Below are positions 9,294 to 19,079 of a stretch of 64,000 nt of DNA, piece after piece. The notes below the pieces were generated by a model. The model saw only the letters and a program-made list of their open reading frames with translations. It had not been told where the DNA came from and did not search any database. The position numbers were made by a program, and so were the translations under genes. Source of the DNA: Mesorhizobium sp. (lineage in GTDB: Bacteria; Pseudomonadota; Alphaproteobacteria; Rhizobiales; Rhizobiaceae); NCBI GenBank assembly GCA_004020645.1, contig SAQL01000001.1:337176-401175 (forward strand). Direction: 5' to 3'. Positions within the stretch are counted from its first letter, which is position 1, and the number at the start of each line of letters is the position of its first letter.

Positions 9294-9668
9294 ATGCCGG
9301 ACTTAAACATCATAAATCCCGTTCAGGATATGCCCATGATGACCGCCGCCCAGATGCGAGCTGCACGCGCCCTTCTCGGCATCGACCAGAAGACCCTAGC
9401 CGAGTTGTCCAGTCTTTCCGTCCCGACCATCCAACGTATGGAATCGAGCGATGGAAACGTTCGCGGCGTGGTCGAGAGCCTGACCAAGGTGGTCGCCGCG
9501 CTTGAGCTTGCGGGCATCGAACTGATCGGTGATGGCGCTGCAAGTCCCTCAGGCGGACGCGGCGTCCGATTGAAGTCCTCGAATCCTGAAACCTCAACCC
9601 GCGACGGCGACCGTCGACGACAAGCCGATGGTCCCCCGTTTCCTACCTCAAGGTGCGGCAACACGTGA
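9294..9668 (+). CDS. Small XRE-family helix-turn-helix regulator
   Basis: A protein of up to 124 residues with an XRE/Cro-type HTH: MTAAQMRAARALLGIDQKTL, then AELSSLSVPTIQRMES, where the last part is the recognition helix. After it comes ELAGIELIGDG...GGRGVRLK, the typical end of this small family. The true start may be the ATG at 9336 or 9339, just before the HTH; the upstream ATG at 9294 lacks a strong ribosome site. The coding sequence overlaps the SulP start by 16 bases in another frame, so the two are probably co-transcribed and the regulator may control the transporter. The C-terminal 25 residues beyond VRLK look unstructured. Confidence 0.75.
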   Translation: MPDLNIINPVQDMPMMTAAQMRAARALLGIDQKTLAELSSLSVPTIQRMESSDGNVRGVVESLTKVVAALELAGIELIGDGAASPSGGRGVRLKSSNPETSTRDGDRRRQADGPPFPTSRCGNT

Positions 9669-11386
9669 AAGCATCGACCGCCAGACAAGGCAAAGCGCCA
9701 AGCTTCGCGGAACTCTACACTCCGAAAATACTGACGGTCCTGCGCGAAGGCTATGGGTTGCCGCATCTGCGCGCGGACGCAGTAGCAGGGCTAACCGTTG
9801 CCATTGTGGCACTGCCGCTTTCCATGGCCATCGCCATCGCCTCGGGCGCAACGCCGGCGCAGGGGCTCTATACGGCAATCGTGGGCGGCTTTTTCGTCTC
9901 GCTGCTTGGCGGATCGCGCTTCCAGATTGGCGGGCCAGCCGGCGCCTTTATCGTGCTAGTCGCGGCAACGGTGGCACAGCATGGCATGGACGGGCTGATC
10001 CTGGCTACCTTCCTGTCGGGCTTGATGCTGGCGGCTGTCGGGTTTTTGAGGTTCGGCACCTTCATCAAGTTCATTCCTTTCCCGGTGACGGTGGGCTTCA
10101 CCGCGGGGATTGCGGTGATCATCTTTGCCAGCCAGATCAAGGACCTCTTCGGCCTGACGCTGGACCATGAACCCGGTGAACTACTCGAGAAGATCCCGGT
10201 CCTGTGGGGAGCGAGGGAAAGTGTTACGTTTGCCGCGGTCGCGGTCTCTCTTGGAACCGTTGCAATAATCCTCGGACTGCGCCATTGGCGGCCGCGTTGG
10301 CCCGGAATGCTGATCGCCGTCGCTCTTTCCGCAGTAGCCACAGCGCTACTTGCGTTATCCGTTGAGACTATTGGCACAAAGTTCGGCGGCATTCCCTCGT
10401 CCCTCCCGTTCCCGAGCCTCCCCAATCTGTCGATGGACAGGATCATGGCGGTTCTGCCGGCGGCGATGTCCTTCACCCTGCTTGGCGCCATAGAATCGCT
10501 GCTTTCGGCAGTGGTTGCTGATGGCATGACCGGGCGGCGACACCGTTCAAACTGCGAGCTCGTCGCACAGGGCGCGGCCAATATCGGTGCGTCGCTGTTC
10601 GGCGGCTTTTGTGTGACGGGGACTATTGCCCGCACAGCCACCAACGTGCGCGCCGGTGCGCACGGGCCTATTGCAGGAATGCTCCATGCAGTCTTCCTTC
10701 TGCTTTTCATGTTGATCGCTGCACCCCTCGCAGCCTACATCCCGCTCGCGGCGCTGGCAGGTGTGCTTGCGGTCGTGGTTTGGAACATGATCGAGAAACC
10801 CGCTATCGCGATTTTGTTGCGTTCGGGTTGGGGCGAAGCGACGGTTCTTGCAGTAACCTTTTTCCTGACAATATTCCGCGACCTAACCGAGGCTATCGTC
10901 GTCGGCTTTGCACTTGGCTCAGTGCTCTTCATCCACCGGATGAGCCGGACAACTGCGGTCGCATCTCAGACACCATTTGTGGGGCGCGACGAAGCTGACG
11001 CTGCCCATCCACGCGAGGCTTATAATGAGTCCGCTGCTGCGAACCCCGATGTCGTTGTCTACCGCATCACAGGTGTCCTCTTCTTCGGCGCGACGGCATC
11101 CATCGGCTCAGTTCTCGACCGCATTCAGGACCGCAACAAGGCACTGATCGTCGATTTCTCCGCAGTGCCCTTCCTGGATTCGACCGGCGCGAACATGATC
11201 GAAAGTCTCGCGCACAAGACCCATCGGCATGGGGTGACACTCTGGCTCACCGGTGCCAGCCGCGACATCCGGCGCGTCTTGCTAACTCATGGTTTGAAGA
11301 AACCATTCGTGCGGTATGCGTCGACCGTGGAAACCGCCATGTCGGGTGTTCAGCGAGACATTGATGCCAAGCTAAGCGCAGCGTGA
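9653..11386 (+). CDS. SulP-family anion transporter with STAS domain
   Basis: A 577-residue inner-membrane transporter. The membrane domain (~residues 30-430) carries the SulP signature near helix 1 (LRADAVAGLTVAIVALPLSM) and GGPAGAFIVLVA. The cytoplasmic STAS domain (~480-570) contains LIVDFSAVPFLDSTGANMIE, the conserved loop of anti-sigma-antagonist folds. SulP proteins import sulfate, bicarbonate, chloride or dicarboxylates; the substrate here is open. The GTG start at 9653 overlaps the XRE gene; another GTG at 9665 is possible. Length is normal. A second SulP gene at 37 kb on the other strand is truncated, so this is the only intact copy in the window. Confidence 0.93.
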   Translation: MRQHVKASTARQGKAPSFAELYTPKILTVLREGYGLPHLRADAVAGLTVAIVALPLSMAIAIASGATPAQGLYTAIVGGFFVSLLGGSRFQIGGPAGAFIVLVAATVAQHGMDGLILATFLSGLMLAAVGFLRFGTFIKFIPFPVTVGFTAGIAVIIFASQIKDLFGLTLDHEPGELLEKIPVLWGARESVTFAAVAVSLGTVAIILGLRHWRPRWPGMLIAVALSAVATALLALSVETIGTKFGGIPSSLPFPSLPNLSMDRIMAVLPAAMSFTLLGAIESLLSAVVADGMTGRRHRSNCELVAQGAANIGASLFGGFCVTGTIARTATNVRAGAHGPIAGMLHAVFLLLFMLIAAPLAAYIPLAALAGVLAVVVWNMIEKPAIAILLRSGWGEATVLAVTFFLTIFRDLTEAIVVGFALGSVLFIHRMSRTTAVASQTPFVGRDEADAAHPREAYNESAAANPDVVVYRITGVLFFGATASIGSVLDRIQDRNKALIVDFSAVPFLDSTGANMIESLAHKTHRHGVTLWLTGASRDIRRVLLTHGLKKPFVRYASTVETAMSGVQRDIDAKLSAA

Positions 11387-11388
11387 CG

Positions 11389-11999
11389 ATGTCGCTCTAC
11401 TCGGGAGGGTGGCTCTGCGAGGCGATGGCGCAGACTTCTAAACGAGCCTCTGGTCCACTTCTTCGTCGCTGGTGCTGTCCTGTTTGGTGCCTACCGATTG
11501 CTGACAAGGGGCTGGAAGCGGCCGTTGACCTGCAGGAAATTGAAATCAGCGCCAACGATATCCGTCAACTTGTGGTCTCGTGGCTCGCGCAGGGGCGGCC
11601 GTCGCCAACGCCAAATCAGTTGCAGAGCCTTGTCGACCAGAAGGTCACAGAGGAGGTCTTGTTCGGCGACGCCTTAGCCTTGGCCTCGATCGGAACGATG
11701 AAATCATCAAGCGCAGGCTCGCGCAAAAGATGGATTTCCTGGCGGCCGATGTCGCGGCCATGCAGGAGCCGAGCAACGCCGAACTCCGGCAATGCTTCCC
11801 AACGAACTCAGACCGTTTCGCGGTTCCTTCTCATGCAAGTTTTCGGCACCTGTATTTCTTGGCCTCATTGCTGGCAAACCTTCTGATACTCCAGAGCGGT
11901 GGCCGACCTTTTTATGCGCGCGACTACTACCGCGACAGCACTCCCGACCAAATGGTCCCAAACTTCATCGCGTTGCACGGCAGCCAATCCGGGGTGTGA
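11389..11999 (+). pseudogene. Peptidyl-prolyl cis-trans isomerase (parvulin-type, membrane-anchored), multiply frameshifted
   Basis: Fragments of one periplasmic foldase are spread over changing frames. First comes an N-terminal anchor read as RRLLNEPLVHFFVAGAVLFG (near 11429-11488), then EIEISANDIRQLVVSWLAQG and DQKVTEEVLF in a second frame. A third frame holds LGLDRNDEIIKRRLAQKMDF, PSNAELRQCFPTNSDRF and DYYRDSTPDQM. The order matches SurA/PpiC-like proteins. At least two frame changes are needed and the catalytic core is not intact, so it cannot make a functional protein. It follows SulP on the same strand and precedes an alpha/beta hydrolase. The remaining ~270 bp up to 12271 look like further decayed sequence that I cannot assign. 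Confidence 0.75.
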
Positions 12000-12271
12000 G
12001 TCCCTCCTGCCGCTCCTGTTGATCACCTTCGGGCTCTGCCCCGACGCGCGGCCTTTGGACATGTCCCCCTTCGCCATCCCCTGGATGAACCGCAAGCAAT
12101 GTTCAGCCGCGAGAGAGCCGCGATCGATGTCTTTCCCGGAGCTGTGCGGAGATTGCGGTAGATCAATGCGCATCGCGACCCCCCGCAAGATGCTGCGGAA
12201 ATCGCAGTCTTCCGCAAGCCTGCCGCAGGGTAGGCAGGCCTTGGCTCGTCTCCAGTTCGAGGTAACCTGAT

Positions 12272-13261
12272 ATGCGCTATCCGATCTTATTCTTCCTGCT
12301 CTTGCTGGTCCTGTCCGCAGCGGCGCTATGGTTGCTGTTCGACCGCGACATGAGAGAGCTTAAGGCTCGCCTGCATGGGCGCAGCCAGATAGTCGAGACC
12401 TCCATCGGGCCCGTGGAGTACGGTATTGCCGGCGACGGTCACGCAGTCCTTGCTATCCACGGCAGCGGCGGCGGCTTCGACCAGGGGCTGGAGTTTATCG
12501 GGCCCCTCGCAGAGTACGGCTTCCGCCTGATCGCGCCGTCCCGCTTCGGCTATCTGCGCACGCCGGCCCCTGAACGCTTCACGCTGGAGTCGCAGGCGGA
12601 CGCCTATGCCGATCTGCTGGAACGCTTGGGTGTAGAGAAGGTCGTCGTCTTGGGCGGATCGGCGGGCGCGCTATCGGCGATGCAGTTTGCGATACGCCAT
12701 CCGCAGCGCTGCGAGGCGCTGGTGCTTCTCGTCCCTGCATCCTATGCGCCGGACCGGAGGCCGAATGAGTCTGCAGCCAAAAGCCGTTTCGCAGAGACTG
12801 TGATGATGACTGCGTTGCGCTCGGACTTCCTTTTCTGGAGCGCCATTCGGGTTGCTCCAGATGCAATGACGCGCCTTATCCTCGCCACCGAGCCGGCCGT
12901 GGTTCGCGGTGCCGACCAGGAGGATCAGGCCCGCGTGCGGGAAGTCCTGCGCCATATCCTGCCGGTGAGCCGCCGAGCCAAAGGACTTTTGTTCGACTCC
13001 CACACGGCCGGCAATCCACCACCGATGGATCTTGAGAAAATTAACTGTCCGGTGCTCGCCATCAGTGCCGAGGACGATCTCTACGGAACCGCGGCCTCCG
13101 CCCGCCATGTGGCGGCGAGCGTGCAAGATGGAAGACTGCATTTGTATCGTCGGGGAGGCCACCTCCTGGTCGGACACGACGAGCACGTATGGCGCACGAT
13201 TTCGTCTTTCATTTCGGAAGCGTTGGCAGACAAAGACGCTGAAGGCGGAGGTTCTTCCTGA
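12272..13261 (+). CDS. Membrane-anchored alpha/beta hydrolase (copy 1)
   Basis: A 329-residue protein with one N-terminal membrane helix (YPILFFLLLLVLSAAALWLL) and a following alpha/beta-hydrolase domain. The oxyanion region HGSGGGFDQG (about residue 64), nucleophile elbow GGSAGALSA, late acid in SAEDDLYG and histidine in GGHLLVGH form a recognisable catalytic set. The SxGPVEYG stretch before the first strand is shared with the paralogue at 45 kb, which also shares APSRFGYLRTP. The active site should face the periplasm or the membrane surface. Substrate unknown: an esterase, lipase or thioesterase role would all fit. It follows the decayed isomerase and has no closely coupled downstream gene. 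Confidence 0.85.
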   Translation: MRYPILFFLLLLVLSAAALWLLFDRDMRELKARLHGRSQIVETSIGPVEYGIAGDGHAVLAIHGSGGGFDQGLEFIGPLAEYGFRLIAPSRFGYLRTPAPERFTLESQADAYADLLERLGVEKVVVLGGSAGALSAMQFAIRHPQRCEALVLLVPASYAPDRRPNESAAKSRFAETVMMTALRSDFLFWSAIRVAPDAMTRLILATEPAVVRGADQEDQARVREVLRHILPVSRRAKGLLFDSHTAGNPPPMDLEKINCPVLAISAEDDLYGTAASARHVAASVQDGRLHLYRRGGHLLVGHDEHVWRTISSFISEALADKDAEGGGSS

Positions 13262-13731
13262 CTGGCGGCCAATGTGTCTTACATTCAAAGCGCAGTCGAA
13301 TGACTTGGGAACACGGCGAACGTCTGGAGAAGCTCTGGCCGGATTTCGCTGCAACGTGTGGCCACTTTCGAGAAGCAGCGGCAACGTCCGGAATTGCGCG
13401 ACCTGTTCGCAGATGGAAGAATTACTGGGAACGATCACATGCTGCCATAGAGCGCCCGGGATTGGGAGGCTGTTTGAGCCAGATAGCCTCCCCGTCACGA
13501 CCTCTTACACGGTAGAGGGCGTCCTCCATGCCTACATGGAGGGGACACCTATCCGGTTTTCGGAAAATGTCGCCGTGCCTATAGGGCTGGCTGTGAACGA
13601 GCCCCCACAAATGTCCGGGAGCGTGCCATCAGGAGCCTGACAGAGTCAAACAAAGGCGATCGAGATCGGCGATCCTAGCTGTTATCTGAAGCCGATGCGC
13701 CGATGTGTTTTTGATATTTGATGACACGCGT
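13262..13731. other. Intergenic region, no supported gene
   Basis: Several short frames are open but none has a ribosome site plus recognisable family. A weak inverted segment around GGCGATCGAGATCGGCGATCC (~13655) is the only structure noticed. Confidence 0.35.
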
Positions 13732-13745
13732 TTGCGGTGGATCAA
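13732..13745. promoter_or_regulatory. FNR/FixK-like box (8/10)
   Basis: TTGCG-GTGG-ATCAA matches TTGAT-N4-ATCAA at 8 of 10 positions and lies ~91 bp before the universal stress protein start, a position suiting class II activation by a FixK/FNR regulator. Confidence 0.5.
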
Positions 13746-13829
13746 AGCTGGACACTGTCCATTGCCTCTACAGATAGCCTGCACTGGCGTGAGGATCGCT
13801 TGACCTTGCCGCAATGGAGGCGAAATCTG

Positions 13830-14666
13830 ATGAACCACATAGCATCTCTCTCTCTGACGACGTACCCGGATCGGACCTCTCCGAAAACAGCGGCGAACGC
13901 AGTCGCCGTCGTTAAGCAGATCGGAGCCTCGCTTCATGCAGTCGCCATCACTGTCGATATACCCGACGTTTCGAACGCGCTGTCGAGCTACCTTCTCGAC
14001 CTTCCCAACAAGATTCGCGAGGTGGAAACAGCCAGTCGCAAGTGCGGCACCACTTTGCTGCAGGCGGTTGCGAGGGAAGCCTCGCAAGGCGGCGTGACCC
14101 TGACCACACAAGAGATAACAGCACCGCCGGCATTGATGGGTGATGTTGCATCGAAGGAGTCCCGCTATTTCGATGTCTGTCTGGTCGGTTGGGAGTCGGA
14201 CAATCAGGCAGCACGCATGGCGGCCGAGGCGATACTATTCGGGTCGGGTCGCCCGACCATAATTCTTCCCGACGCCGCGGATGTCGGTGTCCTTGGCCAT
14301 GTCGTCATCGCATGGGATGGTAGTCGCGTGGCGGCACGGGCCGTTGCCGACGCACAGCCGTTTCTGGAGCGTGCTTCGACGATAACGGTCGTGACCGTGA
14401 CGGATGAGAAGCCGCTTCCCGGACGCGACATCGGCGAACGCCTTGCGCAGGGCCTCAGGACGCGCGGCCTGGCGGCCGGGGCCGCCTCGATTCAGGCTGA
14501 GGGTCGTTCGATTGGAACTGCTCTCCAGGAGCACGCCCTCAAGATCGGCGGCAACCTGCTCGTCATGGGCGGTTACGGTCATTCGCGTATCAGAGACTTC
14601 GTGCTCGGTGGGGCGACTGAAGGCATTCTCTCGGATCTGCGCTTGCCTGTGCTCCTGTCGCACTAG
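13830..14666 (+). CDS. Universal stress protein, tandem UspA domains
   Basis: A 278-residue cytoplasmic protein. The second UspA domain (~residues 145-278) is clear: VVIAWDGSRVAARAVADAQP, then LVMGGYGHSRIRDFVLGG with the G-x2-G-x9-G(S/T)-like nucleotide loop, ending in LPVLLSH. The N-terminal half is a diverged domain. The ATG at 13830 is chosen because GGAGG sits ~11 bases upstream; the longer frame from 13737 would start before the FNR-like box region ends. Such proteins are induced by low oxygen and stationary phase in many proteobacteria. The next gene (MBL nuclease) starts 11 bp later, so they are co-transcribed. Confidence 0.9.
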   Translation: MNHIASLSLTTYPDRTSPKTAANAVAVVKQIGASLHAVAITVDIPDVSNALSSYLLDLPNKIREVETASRKCGTTLLQAVAREASQGGVTLTTQEITAPPALMGDVASKESRYFDVCLVGWESDNQAARMAAEAILFGSGRPTIILPDAADVGVLGHVVIAWDGSRVAARAVADAQPFLERASTITVVTVTDEKPLPGRDIGERLAQGLRTRGLAAGAASIQAEGRSIGTALQEHALKIGGNLLVMGGYGHSRIRDFVLGGATEGILSDLRLPVLLSH

Positions 14667-14677
14667 GGCTTGGTGGC

Positions 14678-16285
14678 ATGAGAGGCGATCGCGACAAGGA
14701 TCCGGTTCTGCGTTTCCACGGCGCAGCCCACGGCGTTACCGGCTCGTGCTATGAGATTGAGACGTCACGTGCACGGATCCTCGTCGACTGCGGCCTGTTC
14801 CAGGGGTCGAAGTCCGAACGCGAGTTGAACTATGGTGCGTTCCCGTTCCCGCCTGAGTCGATTGACGCCGTCATCCTGACGCATGCGCATATCGACCACA
14901 GCGGCCTTCTGCCGAAACTGGTCAAGCAGGGTTTTTCTGGCCCGATCCACACGACCCGCGCCACCATCGATCTTTGCTCCGTCATGCTGCCCGACGCGGC
15001 GCATATCCAGAAAGTGGAGGTCGAGCACCTGAACCGTCGCAACGCGCAGCGCGGCCGCCCGCCGGTCGAGCCGATCTACAGGCTGCAGGATGCGGCCGCG
15101 TGCATGACATTGTTTCGGGCTTTGGAATATGGCGAATGGACCTCCGTCGCCGAAGGCCTTCGCGCCCGCCTCTGGAACGCTGGCCACTTGCTCGGTTCGG
15201 CATCGGTAGAGCTCGAGATCGACCGAGATGATGCGCCGCTGCGTATCATGTTCTCGGGCGACATAGGGCCAGACCACAAGCTGCTTCAGGCCGATCCCGA
15301 GGGCCCAGCAGGCTTTGACTATCTGATCTGCGAATCGACCTATGGCGACCGGGACCGGCCGGACGTTTCGCCCGAGCAGCGTCGGTCTCAGCTCGGCGGA
15401 ATTGTGCGTGGCGCCGCCGAGGTGAACGGCCCGCTGATCGTTCCTTCCTTCGCCGTCGAGCGGACGCAGGAACTGCTAGTCGATCTCTACCTGCTGATGA
15501 AGTCCGGTGACGTGCCTACGGCTCCGATCTTTGTCGACTCGCCGTTGGCGACACGGGCCAGCGCGATTTTCGAACGGCATGCCGACGACATCGAACAGGG
15601 CAATGTGCTGCGCCAGGCTCTCAACTCGAGGGAGTTGCGTTTCACCGAGACGGTGGAGCAGAGCAAGGCGATCAATCGCCTGAACGGCTTCTTCGTGGTG
15701 ATCGCCGCCAGCGGCATGTGCGACGCAGGGCGTATCCGCTATCATCTCAAGGCCAATCTCTGGCGCCGGAACGCCACGGTCATGATGGCTGGATTTCAAG
15801 TCCAGGGTTCCCTCGGCAGGATACTTCTCGACGGCGCGCGGCGCGTGCGCATCCAAGGCGAGGAGGTCGAAGTCAAGGCGCTTATCAGTCTGTTGGACCT
15901 GTATTCCGGCCACGCCGACGCTGGCGAATTGGTCGTCTGGGTCAAGGCCCGGACTCCGGTGAAGCAGGTGGTATTCCTGACGCATGGCGAGGAAACCGGG
16001 CTTGGTGGCCTGCGCGAAAAGCTCCTTGGGCTGATCCCCGACGATAGGATCATCATGCCGAGGCTGGATGACGCTTTCCAGTTGTCACCCCGCGGCTGTT
16101 TGCCGATCGACGTTAATGAGCCGCGCCGCCTGAGGCCAGAAAAAATCGCCCGCCTCGACTGGCACAATGACCTTTCAAAGCTTCTCCTGGACATTAGCGA
16201 GGCGGTTGGCGCCGCCGCCGACGAAAGGGGCCGCGCCGCAATTGTCAGGCGAATGCGCCGGGCGCTCGAGGACAGCGATGCATAG
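14678..16285 (+). CDS. MBL-fold beta-CASP RNA-processing exonuclease-like hydrolase
   Basis: A 535-residue metallo-beta-lactamase/beta-CASP protein of the YSH1/CPSF73-like group. Visible motifs are the zinc-binding HAHIDHSG (~residue 70), a further His in NAGHLLGSASVELE, the Asp in FSGDIG, beta-CASP motifs around SGMCDAGRIRYHL, and SGHADAGELVVW and LTHGEE near the C-terminus (RMMBL domain). Such enzymes cleave or trim RNA. The ~70-residue tail after PRGCLPID is alpha-helical and less conserved. It is tightly linked to the universal stress gene upstream, and phosphoketolase follows after 126 bp. This order suggests a stress or low-oxygen operon. The RNA target is unknown. Confidence 0.9.
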   Translation: MRGDRDKDPVLRFHGAAHGVTGSCYEIETSRARILVDCGLFQGSKSERELNYGAFPFPPESIDAVILTHAHIDHSGLLPKLVKQGFSGPIHTTRATIDLCSVMLPDAAHIQKVEVEHLNRRNAQRGRPPVEPIYRLQDAAACMTLFRALEYGEWTSVAEGLRARLWNAGHLLGSASVELEIDRDDAPLRIMFSGDIGPDHKLLQADPEGPAGFDYLICESTYGDRDRPDVSPEQRRSQLGGIVRGAAEVNGPLIVPSFAVERTQELLVDLYLLMKSGDVPTAPIFVDSPLATRASAIFERHADDIEQGNVLRQALNSRELRFTETVEQSKAINRLNGFFVVIAASGMCDAGRIRYHLKANLWRRNATVMMAGFQVQGSLGRILLDGARRVRIQGEEVEVKALISLLDLYSGHADAGELVVWVKARTPVKQVVFLTHGEETGLGGLREKLLGLIPDDRIIMPRLDDAFQLSPRGCLPIDVNEPRRLRPEKIARLDWHNDLSKLLLDISEAVGAAADERGRAAIVRRMRRALEDSDA

Positions 16286-16411
16286 AGGCCACATGACGTG
16301 AGCACGAACTGAAAGCGCGCGAATACGTTTCTGTGGTTCGCCGTAGATCGACGAAGACAGGCGCATGTCGCGATTTCGGCGACAATCGCCAAAAGGCAAT
16401 GGGAGCCAGAT

Positions 16412-18832
16412 ATGACCGAGCATCTTATAGCAGCCTCCGAGCGCCGGTTGACCGACCAGGAGCTCCACGACATCGACGCCTATTGGCGCGCTGCCAACTA
16501 TCTGACGATCGGCCAGATCTACCTGCTCGACAATCCACTGCTTCGCGAGCCATTGCGGCTGGACCATGTCAAGCCGCGCCTGCTTGGCCATTGGGGAACG
16601 TCGCCAGGGCTGAGTTTCATCTACGCGCATCTCAACCGCGTGATCCGGCTCAGGGATGCAAATGTCATCTATATTTGTGGCCCCGGCCATGGCGGGCCGG
16701 CAATGGTGGCGAACACCTATCTGGAGGGCACGTATAGCGAGCTCAATCCGGACATATCACTGGACGAGCAGGGCATGCGCAAGCTGTTCCGGCAATTCTC
16801 CTTTCCGGGCGGGATTCCGAGCCATGCCGCGCCTGATGTGCCCGGCTCGATTCACGAGGGCGGCGAGCTGGGTTACGCGCTTTCCCATGCCTATGGCGCC
16901 GCTTTCGACAATCCGGACCTTGTCGTCGCCTGCGTCGTCGGTGACGGCGAAGCCGAAACCGGGCCGCTTTCCGCCGCGTGGCACTCTAACAAGTTTCTCA
17001 ACCCGGCGCGCGACGGCGCTGTGCTGCCGATCTTGCATCTGAACGGCTACAAGATCGCCAATCCGACCATCCTAGCCCGCATTCCCGAAGACGAATTGCG
17101 CGCGCTGTTCATTGGCTATGGCTATGAACCGCTGTTCGTTGAGGGACACGATCCGGCCATTATGCATGAGCTGATGGCGACCGTGCTCGACGACGCGCTG
17201 GATCGCATCAGAGCGATCCAGGACGCAGCGCGCCATGGTGCCGTAGCGCTGGTGTCGCGACCGAAATGGCCAATGATCGTGCTGCGAAGCCCCAAGGGCT
17301 GGACCGGTCCGAAGGAGGTCGACGGACTGAAGACCGAAGGCTTCTGGCGTGCGCACCAGGTGCCCTTGTCGGGCCTTGCGGAAAACCCCGCCCATCTCAA
17401 GCTGCTCGAGGAGTGGCTGAAAAGCTATCGACCCGACGAACTGTTCGACGAGGCCGGCGCACCTCTTGCCGAGATCCGCGCCACCGCGCCGCAAGCAACG
17501 CGACGCATGAGCGCCAACCCGCATGCCAATGGTGGTCTGCTGCGTCGGTCCCTCGATCTACCCGGCTTGCACGACCATGCGATAGCCGTCGCGCGGCCCG
17601 GAGCGGTTAAGGCCGAGTCAACGCGGGTAATGGGCAAGTTCCTACGTGGCGTGATGGAGCTGAACGACGGCTCGAAGAACTTCCGTATCGTTGGCCCGGA
17701 CGAGACCGCCTCGAACAGGCTTCAGGACGTGTTCGAAGTTACCGAGCGCGCTTGGATGGAAACGATCCTCCCCGAAGACGTTCATCTCGGCCGCGATGGC
17801 AGGGTTCTCGAAATCCTCTCCGAGCATACCTGCCAGGGTTGGCTCGAAGGCTACCTATTGACCGGGCGGCACGGTCTGTTCTCCTGCTACGAAGCGTTCA
17901 TTCACATTGTGGATTCCATGTTCAACCAGCATGCGAAATGGCTGGATGCCTGCCGGGACATACCGTGGCGGCGACCCATCGCATCGCTGAACTATTTGTT
18001 GTCCAGCCATGTCTGGCATCAAGAACATAATGGCTTCAGCCATCAGGATCCCGGTTTTATCGATGTTGCCCTCAACAAGAAGGCCGACATCGTGCGCGTC
18101 TATCTGCCGCCGGATGCCAACACTTTGCTTTGCGTCACTGAACACGTGTTGCAGACATGGGACCGCATCAACGTCATCGTCGCCGGCAAGCCGCCGTCAT
18201 GGCAGTGGCTGTCGATGGACAAGGCGCTCGTTCATTGCAAAACGGGCATCGGCATCTGGGACTGGGCATCGACCGAGGACGGCGCGGAGCCGGACGTCGT
18301 CATGGCTTGCGCCGGCGACGTTCCGACACTGGAGACGCTCGCGGCCGTCCAGATCCTCAGGCACCATGTTCCTGAGCTCAGGGTCAGGGTGGTCAATGTG
18401 GTCGATCTGATGACCCTGCAGCCCAAGGAGCATCACCCGCACGGCCTGTCGGACCGCGATTTCGATGCGCTGTTCACCTCTGGCAAACCCGTCATCTTCG
18501 CCTATCACGGCTATCCCTGGACCATTCATCGCCTGACCTACCGTCGCAGCAACCACGACAACATCCATGTTCGTGGGTACAATGAAGAAGGCACGACGAC
18601 GACCCCCTTCGATATGACGGTGCTGAACGGCCTCGACCGGTTCCATCTCGTAAAAAGCGTGCTCGACCGGGTTCCGCAGCTCAGGAGCGTTCAGGTCGGC
18701 CTGAAGCAGGCGATGGACGTCAAGCTGCTTGAACATAGAGCCTACATTCGCGCTCATGGCCGGGACATGCCCGAGATACTTGAATGGAGGTGGGATCAGG
18801 GTCCTGATGAGACGGCAATCGCCCCACACTAA
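16412..18832 (+). CDS. xfp: Phosphoketolase (xylulose-5-P/fructose-6-P)
   Basis: An 806-residue thiamine-diphosphate enzyme of full family length. Signatures include [31 protein letters not shown], the ThDP-binding [20 protein letters not shown] region and, in the C-terminal half, [17 protein letters not shown]. It cleaves xylulose-5-phosphate (and often fructose-6-phosphate) with phosphate to acetyl phosphate plus glyceraldehyde-3-phosphate or erythrose-4-phosphate. This allows ATP formation through acetate kinase without respiration. No ackA or pta gene lies nearby. Its place between a stress-type nuclease and a P-type ATPase, and the theme of low-oxygen genes, fit an energy-saving role under oxygen limitation. 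Confidence 0.97.
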   Translation: MTEHLIAASERRLTDQELHDIDAYWRAANYLTIGQIYLLDNPLLREPLRLDHVKPRLLGHWGTSPGLSFIYAHLNRVIRLRDANVIYICGPGHGGPAMVANTYLEGTYSELNPDISLDEQGMRKLFRQFSFPGGIPSHAAPDVPGSIHEGGELGYALSHAYGAAFDNPDLVVACVVGDGEAETGPLSAAWHSNKFLNPARDGAVLPILHLNGYKIANPTILARIPEDELRALFIGYGYEPLFVEGHDPAIMHELMATVLDDALDRIRAIQDAARHGAVALVSRPKWPMIVLRSPKGWTGPKEVDGLKTEGFWRAHQVPLSGLAENPAHLKLLEEWLKSYRPDELFDEAGAPLAEIRATAPQATRRMSANPHANGGLLRRSLDLPGLHDHAIAVARPGAVKAESTRVMGKFLRGVMELNDGSKNFRIVGPDETASNRLQDVFEVTERAWMETILPEDVHLGRDGRVLEILSEHTCQGWLEGYLLTGRHGLFSCYEAFIHIVDSMFNQHAKWLDACRDIPWRRPIASLNYLLSSHVWHQEHNGFSHQDPGFIDVALNKKADIVRVYLPPDANTLLCVTEHVLQTWDRINVIVAGKPPSWQWLSMDKALVHCKTGIGIWDWASTEDGAEPDVVMACAGDVPTLETLAAVQILRHHVPELRVRVVNVVDLMTLQPKEHHPHGLSDRDFDALFTSGKPVIFAYHGYPWTIHRLTYRRSNHDNIHVRGYNEEGTTTTPFDMTVLNGLDRFHLVKSVLDRVPQLRSVQVGLKQAMDVKLLEHRAYIRAHGRDMPEILEWRWDQGPDETAIAPH

Positions 18833-19079
18833 GGACGAGCCGGTGGCAGACGCGCTCCTGGTCCTGAAGCGTGATTCCTTCCACCCTGACCTTCGCTGTC
18901 ATCGAGGGGCGCGGCGGGAGTCCGCGGCTAGAGGCGGCAGTCTGTCGCCGGTGAGAGCGCCGTGGGTGCCACTGCTATCTGCACCACACCAACCAACACC
19001 CCCCATGACCAACCTGATGTCAGTCCCTGTCGTACAAGAAATGCAACAGAGCGGGCTTTGGCGATTGAAGAAAGCCGAC

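Noticed and set aside
13720..13734. TTGATATTTGATGA as a FNR/FixK site
   Set aside because: The right half does not match ATCAA; the adjacent site at 13732 fits better.
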